In this document: positions 48,968-57,418 of the stretch, one piece after another
Position numbering within the stretch: the stretch's first letter is position 1
Layout: each line of letters opens with the position of its first letter
Source of the DNA: Mayfieldus sp963841445
GTDB taxonomy: Bacteria > Actinomycetota > Thermoleophilia > Solirubrobacterales > 70-9
Assembly: GCA_963841445.1 (NCBI GenBank)
Contig: CAWJCP010000002.1
Location: 1,178,001-1,242,000, forward strand
Direction: 5' to 3'
DNA length: 64,000 bases
Position numbers and translations under genes: made by a program
The notes under the pieces: generated by a model
What the model was told of the DNA's origin: nothing
Databases searched by the model: none
The model's input: the letters and a program-made list of their open reading frames with translations, nothing else

Positions 48968-50114
48968 ATCGACTTCGAGCTGACAGACGAGCAGCGGCTG
49001 CTGCGCGACACGGTGCGCGAGTTCGCGCGCGCGGAGGTCGCGCCGGTCGCCGAGCAGCTCGACCGCAGCAAGGCGTTCCCTTACGAGCTGGTCGCAACGA
49101 TGGGCGAGCTGGGCCTGATGGGGATCCCGTTCCCGGAGGAGCACGGCGGCGGCGGCGCCGACACCCTCTCCTACACCATGGCGATCGAGGAGCTGGCCCG
49201 GATCGACTCCTCGGTGGCGATCACGGTCGCGGCACATACCTCGCTGGGAACAATGCCGATCCATCTCTGGGGCAGCGACGAGCAGAAGTCGGAGTGGATG
49301 CCGGCGCTGTGCGGTGGCCAGAAGCTCGCCGCCTTCGGCCTCACCGAGCCGGAGGCCGGGTCGGACGCCGGCAACACCAGCACCACCGCGACGCTGGACG
49401 GCGGGCGAGTGGGTGATCAACGGCGCCAAGCAGTTCATCACCAACTCGGGGACCGACATCTCCGGCTGCGTGACGATCACCGCCGTCACCGATCGCGGGA
49501 ACGCTCGAAAGGAGATCTCCAACATCGTCGTTCCCAACGGCACCCCCGGCTACGAGCCCGGCGAGCCGTACCGCAAGATGGGCTGGAACGCCTCCGACAC
49601 CCGCCCGCTCTCCTTCGACGACTGCCGGGTCCCGGAGTCGAACCTGCTCGGGCGGCGCGGGGACGGCTTCAAGCAGTTCATGCAGATCCTCGACGGCGGC
49701 CGGATCGGGGTCTCGGCGATGGGCGTGGGTCTCGCCCAGGGTGCCCTCGACGAGGCGATCACCTACGCAAAGCAGCGCCGTGCCTTCGGCCAGCCGATCT
49801 CAAGCTTTCAGGCGATCCAGGCGAAGATCGCCGACCTCTCGGCCCAGATCGAGGCGGCACGGCTGCTCACCTACCGGGCGGCGATCGAAAAGGACCGCGG
49901 CGATCCGTTCACCCTCACCGCCGCGCAGGCGAAGCTGATCAGCGGCCGCCTCGCCGTCCGCGCGACCGAGGAGGCTGTGCAGATCCACGGCGGCTACGGC
50001 TACATCGAGGAATACCCGGTCTGCCGCTTCTACCGCGACGCCAAGATCCTCACGATCGGCGAGGGCACCGACGAGGTGCAGCAGATGGTGATCGCGCGCC
50101 AGCTCGGCTGCTGA
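48968..50114 (+). CDS. Acyl-CoA dehydrogenase (one frameshift; no standard start codon)
   Basis: FAD-dependent desaturation of acyl-CoA, giving electrons to ETF. The family N-terminus IDFELTDEQRLLRDTVREFA is in frame from 48968, but an in-frame TAG at 48956 precedes it and no ATG, GTG or TTG lies between; the first GTG is at 49013. Near 49406 one extra base breaks the frame: after TLDGG the other frame continues EWVINGAKQFITNSG. Beyond it all is normal: FDDCRVPESNLLG, RRAFGQPISSFQAIQ, QIHGGYGYIEEYPVCRFYRD with the catalytic-region Glu, and IGEGTDEVQQMVIARQLGC. Likely assembly error, otherwise a pseudogene. Confidence 0.85.
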
Positions 50115-50225
50115 ATCCGCAGCTTGCGGAGTCATTTTTCGCTGCTCCCACGCAACGACCGACGCAGAAGCCACACTTACTCCAGTTCGTCACGAACTCG
50201 ACCAACTCACGAGGTGGAGAGAGAC

Positions 50226-50465
50226 ATGAGCGAGGAACAGGACGCGCGCTGGCAGCAGATCGTCGATGCCCGCGTGGACTTTGGCGACGAGGCGCCAGGA
50301 TCGAGGCCCGCGCCCTACGACGACGACGTGGTTCCCATCCGGGCCGCCGAGCGAAGCCGCGCGTCACGCAGCTCGGCTCGCAAGGCCGCGCAGTTCAACG
50401 AGGCTCTTTCGGGCTTCTCCACCTGGTCGTCGGTGGAGCCGCGCCGGCGCCGGATGTCGGCCTAG
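50226..50465 (+). CDS. Small hydrophilic protein of unknown function
   Basis: 79 residues starting MSEEQDARWQQIVDARVDFG; a GAGGTGGAGAG site lies upstream. Acidic first half (EAPGSRPAPYDDDVVPI) and strongly basic second half (RSRASRSSARKAAQFNEALS), ending EPRRRRMSA. No family recognised. Located 111 bp after the acyl-CoA dehydrogenase on the same strand. Confidence 0.6.
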   Translation: MSEEQDARWQQIVDARVDFGDEAPGSRPAPYDDDVVPIRAAERSRASRSSARKAAQFNEALSGFSTWSSVEPRRRRMSA

Positions 50466-50480
50466 GCGCCCGGCAGGACT

Positions 50481-50909
50481 TCAGTCGCCGGACCCGGCCG
50501 CTCCGGCGGCCGGTTTGGCGGTGAGCGTCTTTGCCCCTCGGTCCACGATCGCCGCGTGGCGACCGCGGTCCGGGCGGATCAAGTAGTGCTCGCAAAGGGC
50601 GATCTCGAGCTCGCGGGTCAGCGGGCTCTCGTTCTTGATCGCGGGCGCGGCGCGAATCACCTTGCGGCCGTGGGCGACCCAGATCCTTCCCGGCGCGTCG
50701 GCACAGTCGCCGTAGGGGACCGCGGTCACCTTGCCGAAGCGCCCCAGCTTCACGACCACCCAGACGGGCTCGCCGTCGGCGGCATCGACCTGGATCCCGG
50801 CCACGCGGGCGACCCGGGCGCCGTTCATGTCGTCGACCCGGAAGCCGACCCAGCCGAGGGCCTCCTCGAGCGGCGGTGGAGCGCTGCCGGTCGCGCCCGG
50901 CTCAGCCAT
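50481..50909 (-). CDS. PRC-barrel-like domain protein
   Basis: 142 residues. The part GFRVDDMNGARVARVAGIQV then GEPVWVVVKLGRFGKVTAVP and IWVAHGRKVIRAAP fits the small PRC barrel found in ribosome maturation and photosynthetic proteins. It overlaps the MeaB stop by 8 nt. Role unknown. Confidence 0.65.
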   Translation of the reverse strand: MAEPGATGSAPPPLEEALGWVGFRVDDMNGARVARVAGIQVDAADGEPVWVVVKLGRFGKVTAVPYGDCADAPGRIWVAHGRKVIRAAPAIKNESPLTRELEIALCEHYLIRPDRGRHAAIVDRGAKTLTAKPAAGAAGSGD

Positions 50910-51861
50910 CGACGCGCCCGTCGATCAGCTCTCCGGCCGCGCTCGCGGGGTCGAGCTCGCGCTTGACCACCCGCTCGAGCAGCTCGGCGACCTGCGGGTC
51001 GTCGGCAATCGCCTCCGAGAGACGGCGCCGCAGCCGCGCCGCGGCGATCCCGAGCACCTCGTTGCGCAGGTTGCGGGCCCGGCGGCGCTCCAGCGTTCCC
51101 TCCTGCTCGATATAGGCCCTGTGCTCGTCAACCTTTGCCGCCAGTTCCTCGATCCCCTCGCCCTTCCCTGCCTCGGTTCGCAGGATAGGCACCTGCCAGC
51201 CGTCGGCGTCGGCGAGCGAGAGCACGCCGCGGATCTCGCGCACCATCGTGTCGGTCATCGGGTGATCGGCCTTGTTGACGACGATCAAATCAGGGATCTC
51301 CATCACCCCCGCCTTCAGCGCCTGGATCGAGTCTCCCGAGCCGGGCATCAGCGCGAGCACGATCGTGTCGGCATGGTCGACGATGTCTATCTCGCCCTGC
51401 CCGACACCTACCGTCTCCAGCAGCACGTCGTCCTTGCCGGCCGCGTCCATCACCAGTGCCGCCTGCAGGGCGTGCTCGGAGAGCCCTCCGAGCGCTCCCC
51501 GCGTGGCCATCGAGCGGATGAAGACACCGGGATCGAGAAAGTGCTCGGAGAGACGAATCCGGTCGCCGAGCAGAGCGCCGCGGGTGAACGGGCTCGAAGG
51601 GTCGATCGAGAGCACGCCGATTTCGCGATCAGCCGCGCGCAGCCGCGTCGTCAGGGCGCCGATGATCGTGCTCTTGCCGACCCCGGGCGGCCCCGTGAAG
51701 CCGACGATCCGGGCGCGCCCGGTGCGCGGATAGATCTCACGTACCAGCTCCCAGCCGGCCGGGTCGTCGGACTCGATCAGGGTGATCGCCCGCGCCAGCG
51801 CCCGTTTGTCGCCCGCCAGCACGCGCTCGGCGAGCGTCGCCGTTTTCGCCCCGTCGCTCAC
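50902..51861 (-). CDS. meaB: MeaB/ArgK-type P-loop GTPase, B12-mutase chaperone
   Basis: G3E-family GTPase that protects and reloads B12-dependent mutases. Walker A GFTGPPGVGKST, switch-region SIDPSSPFTRGALLGDR, ETVGVGQGE (Walker B region) and NKAD base-recognition motif. 319 residues from GTG 51861 (VSDGAKTATLAERV). The frame is open to 51939 but would then overlap the divergent acyltransferase. Its partner mutase is at 37599-41283. Confidence 0.92.
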   Translation of the reverse strand: MSDGAKTATLAERVLAGDKRALARAITLIESDDPAGWELVREIYPRTGRARIVGFTGPPGVGKSTIIGALTTRLRAADREIGVLSIDPSSPFTRGALLGDRIRLSEHFLDPGVFIRSMATRGALGGLSEHALQAALVMDAAGKDDVLLETVGVGQGEIDIVDHADTIVLALMPGSGDSIQALKAGVMEIPDLIVVNKADHPMTDTMVREIRGVLSLADADGWQVPILRTEAGKGEGIEELAAKVDEHRAYIEQEGTLERRRARNLRNEVLGIAAARLRRRLSEAIADDPQVAELLERVVKRELDPASAAGELIDGRVDG

Positions 51862-51877
51862 GGCGGCTGAGTCTAGA

Positions 51878-52510
51878 GTGCTGCATTTCGTGATCCGCCT
51901 CGCCCGCTTCTTGGCCCAAAAGCGCATGCTGACGCCCAAATACGGGCGGCTGCTCTGCCGCTATCTCTGGCGCCGTTTGCTCACCGTCGCCGGCTGGCGC
52001 TGGCAGACCTCGGGCATGCTCTTCCTCGGCCGCGACCTCGAGCTGCAGGTCGGGCGGCGCGGCGAGATCCGCTTCGGGCGCTTCGTCTGGATCGGTGACG
52101 GAACCAAGATCCGCTGCCACGAGGGAGTGGTCGAGATCGGCGACAAGACCGTGCTCGGCCAGGAGTGCACGATCTCCGCCTACCAGCGGGTCCGGATCGG
52201 CGAGCAGTGTGTGATCGCGGACCGGGCGATGTTCATCGACTTCGACCACGGGGTCTCCGAGGTCGAGCGCCCGATCCGCGTGCAGGGGATCTACAAGCGC
52301 GACACCGTGGTCGGGTCCAACGTCTGGGTCGGCTACGGGGCCTGCGTGCTGCGCGGTGTGCGGGTCGGCGACAACTCGGTGATCGGCACCAACGCGGTGG
52401 TCACCAAGGACGTGCCGGCGAACGCCGTGGTCGGCGGGGTGCCGGCGCAGGTGCTGCGGATGCGCGACGCGCCCAGCGAGCTGCGTTGGGACGATCCGGT
52501 CGAGCCCTAG
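51878..52510 (+). CDS. Hexapeptide-repeat acyltransferase (maltose O-acetyltransferase-like)
   Basis: Left-handed beta-helix acyltransferase. Hexapeptide turns appear across VWIGDGTKIRCHEGVVEIGD, GQECTISAYQRVRIGEQCVI and VWVGYGACVLRGVRVGDNSV, with the acceptor-site FIDFDHGV and late NAVVTKDVPANAVVGGVPA typical of CAT-LbH enzymes. 210 residues from GTG 51878; an ATG at 51926 is an alternative. Only 16 bp from the divergent meaB start. Its stop shares CTAG with the convergent GT4 gene. Resembles Rv3034c by position. Confidence 0.85.
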   Translation: MLHFVIRLARFLAQKRMLTPKYGRLLCRYLWRRLLTVAGWRWQTSGMLFLGRDLELQVGRRGEIRFGRFVWIGDGTKIRCHEGVVEIGDKTVLGQECTISAYQRVRIGEQCVIADRAMFIDFDHGVSEVERPIRVQGIYKRDTVVGSNVWVGYGACVLRGVRVGDNSVIGTNAVVTKDVPANAVVGGVPAQVLRMRDAPSELRWDDPVEP

Positions 52511-53700
52511 GCGCGGCTCGCCTCGGCCACGAGGCCGTCGTAGACGGCGGCGGTGCGCTCGGCGACGTCGCCCCAGTCGAAACGGCGGATGTGCTCGAGG
52601 CCCTCGCTTACCAGGCGCTGCCCCAATCGCTGGTCGCAGAGGACGCGGATCGCCATCGCGCCGAGCGCTTCGGGGTCGCGGGCGCGGAAGCGCAATCCGG
52701 CCTCTTCATGCGGCACCACCTCGCGCAGCCCGCCGGTGTCGGCGACCAGGCACGGGCACCCGGAGGCCATCGCCTCGAGGGCGACGAGGCCGAAGGGCTC
52801 GTAGATCGAGGGGATCACGCAGATGTCGGCAATCGGGTAGAGCGAGTGCAGCACGTCGTCGCCGATCCAGCCCAGGAAGGTGCCGTGCTCCATCAGCCCG
52901 AGCTCGGAAGCCTGGCGCCGCAGCTCCGCCTCATGGGTGCCGGAGCCGGCGACCAGGAAGCGGGTCCCGGGCACCTGCTCGATCACCCGCGGCATCGCCT
53001 CGAGCGCGAGCTGGAAGCCCTTCTCGTACACCAGCCGCCCGACCAGCAGCACGAGGTTCTGATCCGCGGCGGCGAACTCGAGCCGCAGGCGGCGCAGCTC
53101 GGCGGGGTCCTGCGGCTGTAGATCACCCGGGTCGATGCCGTTCGGGATCACCGACACCCGGGAGTCCTCGACTCCGAAGATGTCGGCGATCTGCTCACGC
53201 ATGTAGAACGAGCAGGCGATCACCCGGTCGGAGCGGTTGGTGATCCAGCGCTCGACCCCGTGGATGTATGACTGCGGGTGCTCGTCGACCCAACCTTGGT
53301 GGCGACCATGCTCGGTCGCGTGGATCGTGGTCACCAGCGGCGCCCCGAAGCGCTTTGCGAGGTGGTCGCAGGCATTGGCGACCAGCCAGTCGTGGCCGTG
53401 GACGACGTCGAACGCGAAGCGATCCCCCAGCTCCACACCGGCCGCAAGCATGTCGGAATTCATTCGCTCGACCCAGGCGACGAATTCGCCGAGGTCAGTC
53501 GGACGGGTCGGCTCGAGGATGCGGTGGATGAAGACGCCGCCTGCCTGCTCGGTGGCGGGCGACTCCTCGCCGCCGCGGGTCAGGACGTGGACCTCGATCC
53601 CGTGCTCGACCAGCGCCTCGGCGAGCTTGCGCACGTGGCGGGCGAGCCCGCCTTCGATCAGGGGCGGGTACTCCCAGGAGAGGATCAGTAGCCGGGTCAC
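52507..53700 (-). CDS. GT4 glycosyltransferase (Rv3032 / glycogen-synthase-like)
   Basis: Retaining GT-B enzyme. Begins LILSWEYPPLIEGGLARHV, the acceptor loop of bacterial alpha-glucan synthases, with VVHGHDWLVANA, IPNGIDPGD, LVGRLVYEKGFQ and the donor EPFGLVALEAMASGCPCLV containing the E-x7-E motif. 397 residues. Paired with a GH57 branching enzyme (13 bp away), the combination used for mycobacterial methylglucose lipopolysaccharide (Rv3032-Rv3031) and for bacterial glycogen. Confidence 0.92.
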   Translation of the reverse strand: MTRLLILSWEYPPLIEGGLARHVRKLAEALVEHGIEVHVLTRGGEESPATEQAGGVFIHRILEPTRPTDLGEFVAWVERMNSDMLAAGVELGDRFAFDVVHGHDWLVANACDHLAKRFGAPLVTTIHATEHGRHQGWVDEHPQSYIHGVERWITNRSDRVIACSFYMREQIADIFGVEDSRVSVIPNGIDPGDLQPQDPAELRRLRLEFAAADQNLVLLVGRLVYEKGFQLALEAMPRVIEQVPGTRFLVAGSGTHEAELRRQASELGLMEHGTFLGWIGDDVLHSLYPIADICVIPSIYEPFGLVALEAMASGCPCLVADTGGLREVVPHEEAGLRFRARDPEALGAMAIRVLCDQRLGQRLVSEGLEHIRRFDWGDVAERTAAVYDGLVAEASRA

Positions 53701-53713
53701 GGCGGCGGGATGA

Positions 53714-55144
53714 CTAGGGCTCCAGCAACGGGACGAGACTGAGTTCTGGTGCCAGAGCTCGCATGCGGGGGTCGGGCGGGCGGGCTGAGTCTATGGCTTC
53801 GAGCATCGCCTCGGCGTGCCCGGTGGCGCGCTGGAAGGGGTAGTCGCCCGCCTCGCGCCGGCTGTCCAGGAATGCCCAATCGCTCGCTTGCAGCGCCAGC
53901 AGCTCGCGTGCCGCCCGCTGCGCGCGGTTGCCGTTGAGCCCTTCGCCGAGCGCCCGCAGAAGGCGCAGCTCGCAGCGCCGCGCCGCCCAGGCGATGTCGG
54001 CAACCGCGGGGGCGTCCCAGGTGCGGAAGTCCTTGCCCTCGCCCCAGCTCGCCGGGTGCAGCCGCCGGCGCTCGGGCTCGTGCTCTCTGAGCGCCTGCGG
54101 CAGGGTCAGGAGTCGCAGGCCCTCGTCGGCCGCGACGCGCAGGACCTCGGCGAGCCAGATCGGCCCCTCCGACCACCAGTGGCCGAGCAGCTCGGTGTCG
54201 ACCGCGAAGACGATCAGCCCGCGGCGATCGCTGCGACGCCGGTACTCGGCCAGTCGCCCGGCGGCCATCTGGGTGAACTCGAGCGCGTGACGGTGGGCGG
54301 CCTGGCGTGCCGCCGCCGGCTCGTAGGGGCCCTCGCCGATCCGCCAGAGCCGCATCCCGCGCATCGACTTGGCCGCGAACTGCAGGTAGGGGGCTGCGGA
54401 CGGATAGCCGCTCTGCGACCAGACCCAGCTGATCGCGTCCCAGTCGAGTGTGAAGGCCACCGGGCCGGCCTCGGTCGCGACCGGGCGCAGCGCCTCCATC
54501 CCGTCCTCGCGGGCGCTCTGGTCAACGCAGAAGTAGGAGGCGCCGAGCTCGGCCAGCTCCCACTCCAGCCCGGGCGCGTAAGCGCACTCGGGAAGCCACA
54601 CGCCCCCGTCGAAGCCGAAGCGGCGCCGCTGCGAGGCGATGCCGGCATCAAGCTGCAGGCGCCGCCCGGCGCGGGTCGCGAGCAGCGGCAACACCGGATG
54701 GGTCGCCGCGGAGCCGATCAGCGCAATCCGGCCCTGCTCGGCGGCGACCCGGAAGGCGGAGAGGACGTCGCCGTCGCAGGCGTCGAGGGAGCGCAGCGCG
54801 TCGCGGTAGCGGGCCAGCTCAGCCTCGATCGCGTCCCGGTTTTCAGCCGCCACATCGGCGGTGTCCGCCTCCGCCGCCTCGACCCGCAGCTCGACCAGGA
54901 AGCGGCGCATGCGCTCCTGCACGCAGCGGTCCCCGAGCTGGTCGGCAAGCACCGGCGTGATCGTCATCGTCAGGTCGCGGGCAATCTCGAGCACTGGAAG
55001 GTAGGAGCGCACGGCCGCGTCGTGCAGCCATTCCTCGCCGAAGGGGTAGGTGCCGAAGCCCTCGACGTAGGGCATGTGGCTGTGCAGGACGATGGCCAGG
55101 TCGCCGACCGTGCTCCCGGCTGGGGTGGCGGCGGGTCCTGTCAT
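53714..55144 (-). CDS. GH57 1,4-alpha-glucan branching enzyme
   Basis: Introduces alpha-1,6 branches into alpha-glucan. Conserved regions: HSHMPYVEGFGTYPFGEEWL (1), GVWLPECAYAPGLE with nucleophile Glu186, and FAVDTELLGHWWSEGPIW with acid/base Asp316. The 476 residues are slightly shorter than the archaeal enzyme. Placement with GT4 and a methyltransferase indicates a dedicated intracellular glucan. Confidence 0.93.
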   Translation of the reverse strand: MTGPAATPAGSTVGDLAIVLHSHMPYVEGFGTYPFGEEWLHDAAVRSYLPVLEIARDLTMTITPVLADQLGDRCVQERMRRFLVELRVEAAEADTADVAAENRDAIEAELARYRDALRSLDACDGDVLSAFRVAAEQGRIALIGSAATHPVLPLLATRAGRRLQLDAGIASQRRRFGFDGGVWLPECAYAPGLEWELAELGASYFCVDQSAREDGMEALRPVATEAGPVAFTLDWDAISWVWSQSGYPSAAPYLQFAAKSMRGMRLWRIGEGPYEPAAARQAAHRHALEFTQMAAGRLAEYRRRSDRRGLIVFAVDTELLGHWWSEGPIWLAEVLRVAADEGLRLLTLPQALREHEPERRRLHPASWGEGKDFRTWDAPAVADIAWAARRCELRLLRALGEGLNGNRAQRAARELLALQASDWAFLDSRREAGDYPFQRATGHAEAMLEAIDSARPPDPRMRALAPELSLVPLLEP

Positions 55145-55285
55145 GCCGGACCCACTTCCCCCCCGTGCTCCCCAGCCGCAAGGCGGGCGGGACCTGTCAC
55201 GGAGTCCGCGCTCGCGGCCGTGCTCGGGGACTGCGCGCGGACCCCGATCGCGGCCTCCGCACCACCCGCCCGAGCTGCGGCTCCG

Positions 55286-56038
55286 TCAGGCACGGCAGAT
55301 CGCCACGAAGTCGAGCGCGCCCTCGAGCCCATCGTCTCGCAGCGTGAAGTCGGAAGCGGCGATCGCGGGAACGAAACGCGAGTAGAAGGGCTTGGTGAGG
55401 CGCAGCGCCCGGTGGACGCGATCCCAGCCGAGGCTCAGCGCGATCTCGTGGGCGCGCAGCTTGCGGGCGTGGAAGAGGCCGAGGATCTCGACCCGCGAGA
55501 AGCAGGGCTCGAGCAGCTCGCGGTATTCGTCGATCGTGTACTCCCGCAGGTGCCAGGGGTTGTCCGACTTCGGGGCCCCGGGCGGCGCGAGCGTCAGCCG
55601 GTTGGGGGTCGAGACGTACGCCAGCGGCGCCAGCTCGCCGATCCGGCGCAGAAGCTCCGCAGGGCGCTCGACATGCTCGATCGTCTGCAGAAAGACGATC
55701 GCGTCCTCGGGCTCGGCGAACTCCTCGATCAGCCCCCGCTCGAAGCGCAGGTTCGAGCGCCGGTAGCGCAGCCGCGCGTGCTCGTGTGCCTCCGGGTTGG
55801 CGTCGACGCCCAGCACCTGCGCCGCGCAGGAGGCCAGCAGGTCTGCTCCGTAGCCCTCCCCGCAGGCGAGATCGGCGACCCGGAGCCCCTCACAGCGCTC
55901 CGCGATCCACTCGTAGACGGCGACGTGGCGGCGGTACCAATAGTTCTCCTCCGGGACGTCGGGAAGGGTGCGCTCGCCGGTCAGCTCGAGCGGCGGGACC
56001 TCCGGTGGCTGATTCTGCTGCAGGTGTTGGTCGCTCAG
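55286..56038 (-). CDS. SAM-dependent methyltransferase, Rv3030-like
   Basis: Class I methyltransferase, likely O-methylating a sugar. N-terminus LELTGERTLPDVPEENYWYR is the hallmark of the Rv3030 group; SAM motif VADLACGEGYGADLLA; acidic loop VLGVDANPEA; then FLQTIEHVERP. 250 residues if starting at CTG 56038. No ATG, GTG or TTG occurs in frame between the upstream TAG at 56057 and GTG 55816, which lies after the SAM motif. The upstream gene at 56057-56434 is in the same frame. The start is therefore unresolved. Confidence 0.82.
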   Translation of the reverse strand: MSDQHLQQNQPPEVPPLELTGERTLPDVPEENYWYRRHVAVYEWIAERCEGLRVADLACGEGYGADLLASCAAQVLGVDANPEAHEHARLRYRRSNLRFERGLIEEFAEPEDAIVFLQTIEHVERPAELLRRIGELAPLAYVSTPNRLTLAPPGAPKSDNPWHLREYTIDEYRELLEPCFSRVEILGLFHARKLRAHEIALSLGWDRVHRALRLTKPFYSRFVPAIAASDFTLRDDGLEGALDFVAICRA

Positions 56039-56056
56039 CGTTCCAAGGTTTCCTGG

Positions 56057-56434
56057 CTATCGTGGCTGGGGGAGCTGGAGCAACCCTAGAGCGGCGAACA
56101 GCAGCGGCACCGCGATCCAGAGCTGGGCGACCGTGTAGTGGCGCAGCTCGCTGCCGGTGTCTACGTCTGCCAGCTCCGCCTCCAGCCTGTGCCCGGGCAG
56201 CAGCGAGAGCGCGTGCAGCGCCAGCGGCACGTAATTGAGGCATGCGCCTGCCAGCCAGATCCCGAACAGGCGCCACCCCAGCCCCGAGCTGGTGATAGCG
56301 ACGACGACCCCGAGCGCGGTGCCCACGACTGCCCCGAAGACGAACTCGGCGACGATCACCCGACGACGCAGGCGGCTTCCCGCGGTGCCATACATGTCGA
56401 CGGAGGCGAGCCGCCGGATGTCGAGACGAGGCAT
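56057..56434 (-). CDS. Membrane protein of unknown function
   Basis: 125 residues with two or three membrane segments: VIVAEFVFGAVVGTALGVVV (about 27-46), LFGIWLAGACLNYVPLALHA and LWIAVPLLFAALGLLQL. A hydrophilic link holds GHRLEAELADVDTGSELRHY. Starts at ATG 56434 (MPRLDIRRLASVDMYG). Same frame as the methyltransferase that follows, separated only by its TAG stop. Confidence 0.68.
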   Translation of the reverse strand: MPRLDIRRLASVDMYGTAGSRLRRRVIVAEFVFGAVVGTALGVVVAITSSGLGWRLFGIWLAGACLNYVPLALHALSLLPGHRLEAELADVDTGSELRHYTVAQLWIAVPLLFAALGLLQLPQPR

Positions 56435-56476
56435 CTGCTTCAACCCTAGCTGCGCAGATGCGCTTACCCTTCCCGC

Positions 56477-57418
56477 GTGCCCGTGCAGCCCGACATAGCC
56501 CGCGCCAACCGCATCAGGGAGGTCAACACCCGCTACCACGACGCCGCGGCGACCACCTATGACTCGAAATGGGGAATCGACTTCGGGCCCACCGGCCAGG
56601 CACAGGTGCTGGCGAAGCTCTGCAACGCGCTCGGCGCTCGCCCCGAGCGGCCCTTCGCGGAGGCGCTCGAGATCGGGGCCGGAACTGGCTATTTCACCGT
56701 CAACCTGCTGCAGCGGGGGCTGATCGAGCGCGCCACCGCCACCGACATCTCTCCCGGCATGCTGGAGGCGCTCGAGGCGACCGCCGGCGAGCTCGACCTG
56801 GCGGTGAGCACGATCGCCTGCGACGCCGAACAGCTGCCCTTCGAGGATCGAAGCTTCGACCTCGTCTTCGGGCACGCGATCCTGCACCACATCCCCGACC
56901 TTGGCCGCGCCTTTACCGAGTTCGCCCGCGTGCTGCGGCCCGGAGGCACGATCGCCTTTTGCGGAGAGCCGTCGCGCTATGGGGACCGCCTCGCCGTGCT
57001 GCCAAAGAGCGCGGCACTCGCCATCTCGCCGCTCTGGAGACGGGCGCTTGGCGCTTCACGCAGACTCAATGGCGCCGCGGCCAGGGAGTCGGGAGGCTGG
57101 CTGGAGGCGGAGGTCGACGTCCACTCCTTCTCCCCCGCAGAACTGCGGCGGATGATCTCAGCGGCCGGCTTCGAGCGCCCGCGAGTGCGTGGCGAGGAGC
57201 TGCTCGCCAACGTCTACGGGTGGAGCGTGCGCACGCTCGAGGCCACTGCCGAGCCGGATCAGGTGCCGATGCGCTGGCGCCGGTTCGCGTTCCGCAGCTA
57301 CCTCGCGCTGCAGCGCCTCGATCGGGCGCTGCTGGAGCCGCGGCTGCCGCCGCAGCTCTTTTACAACCTGGTCTTTTCGGCAACGAAGCGCAGCGAGCCC
57401 CCGCTGAATAACCCCTAG
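56477..57418 (+). CDS. Class I SAM-dependent methyltransferase
   Basis: 313 residues from GTG 56477. SAM motif I ALEIGAGTGYFTVNLL, motif II with ACDAEQLPFEDRSFDLVFGH, motif III HHIPDL and post-II VLRPGGTIAFCGEPSRYGD. Similar to Methyltransf_11 enzymes acting on quinones, lipids or sugars. The N-terminal RANRIREVNTRYHDAAA may cap the site. Close to the glucan genes, so it may methylate the same product. Confidence 0.85.
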   Translation: MPVQPDIARANRIREVNTRYHDAAATTYDSKWGIDFGPTGQAQVLAKLCNALGARPERPFAEALEIGAGTGYFTVNLLQRGLIERATATDISPGMLEALEATAGELDLAVSTIACDAEQLPFEDRSFDLVFGHAILHHIPDLGRAFTEFARVLRPGGTIAFCGEPSRYGDRLAVLPKSAALAISPLWRRALGASRRLNGAAARESGGWLEAEVDVHSFSPAELRRMISAAGFERPRVRGEELLANVYGWSVRTLEATAEPDQVPMRWRRFAFRSYLALQRLDRALLEPRLPPQLFYNLVFSATKRSEPPLNNP

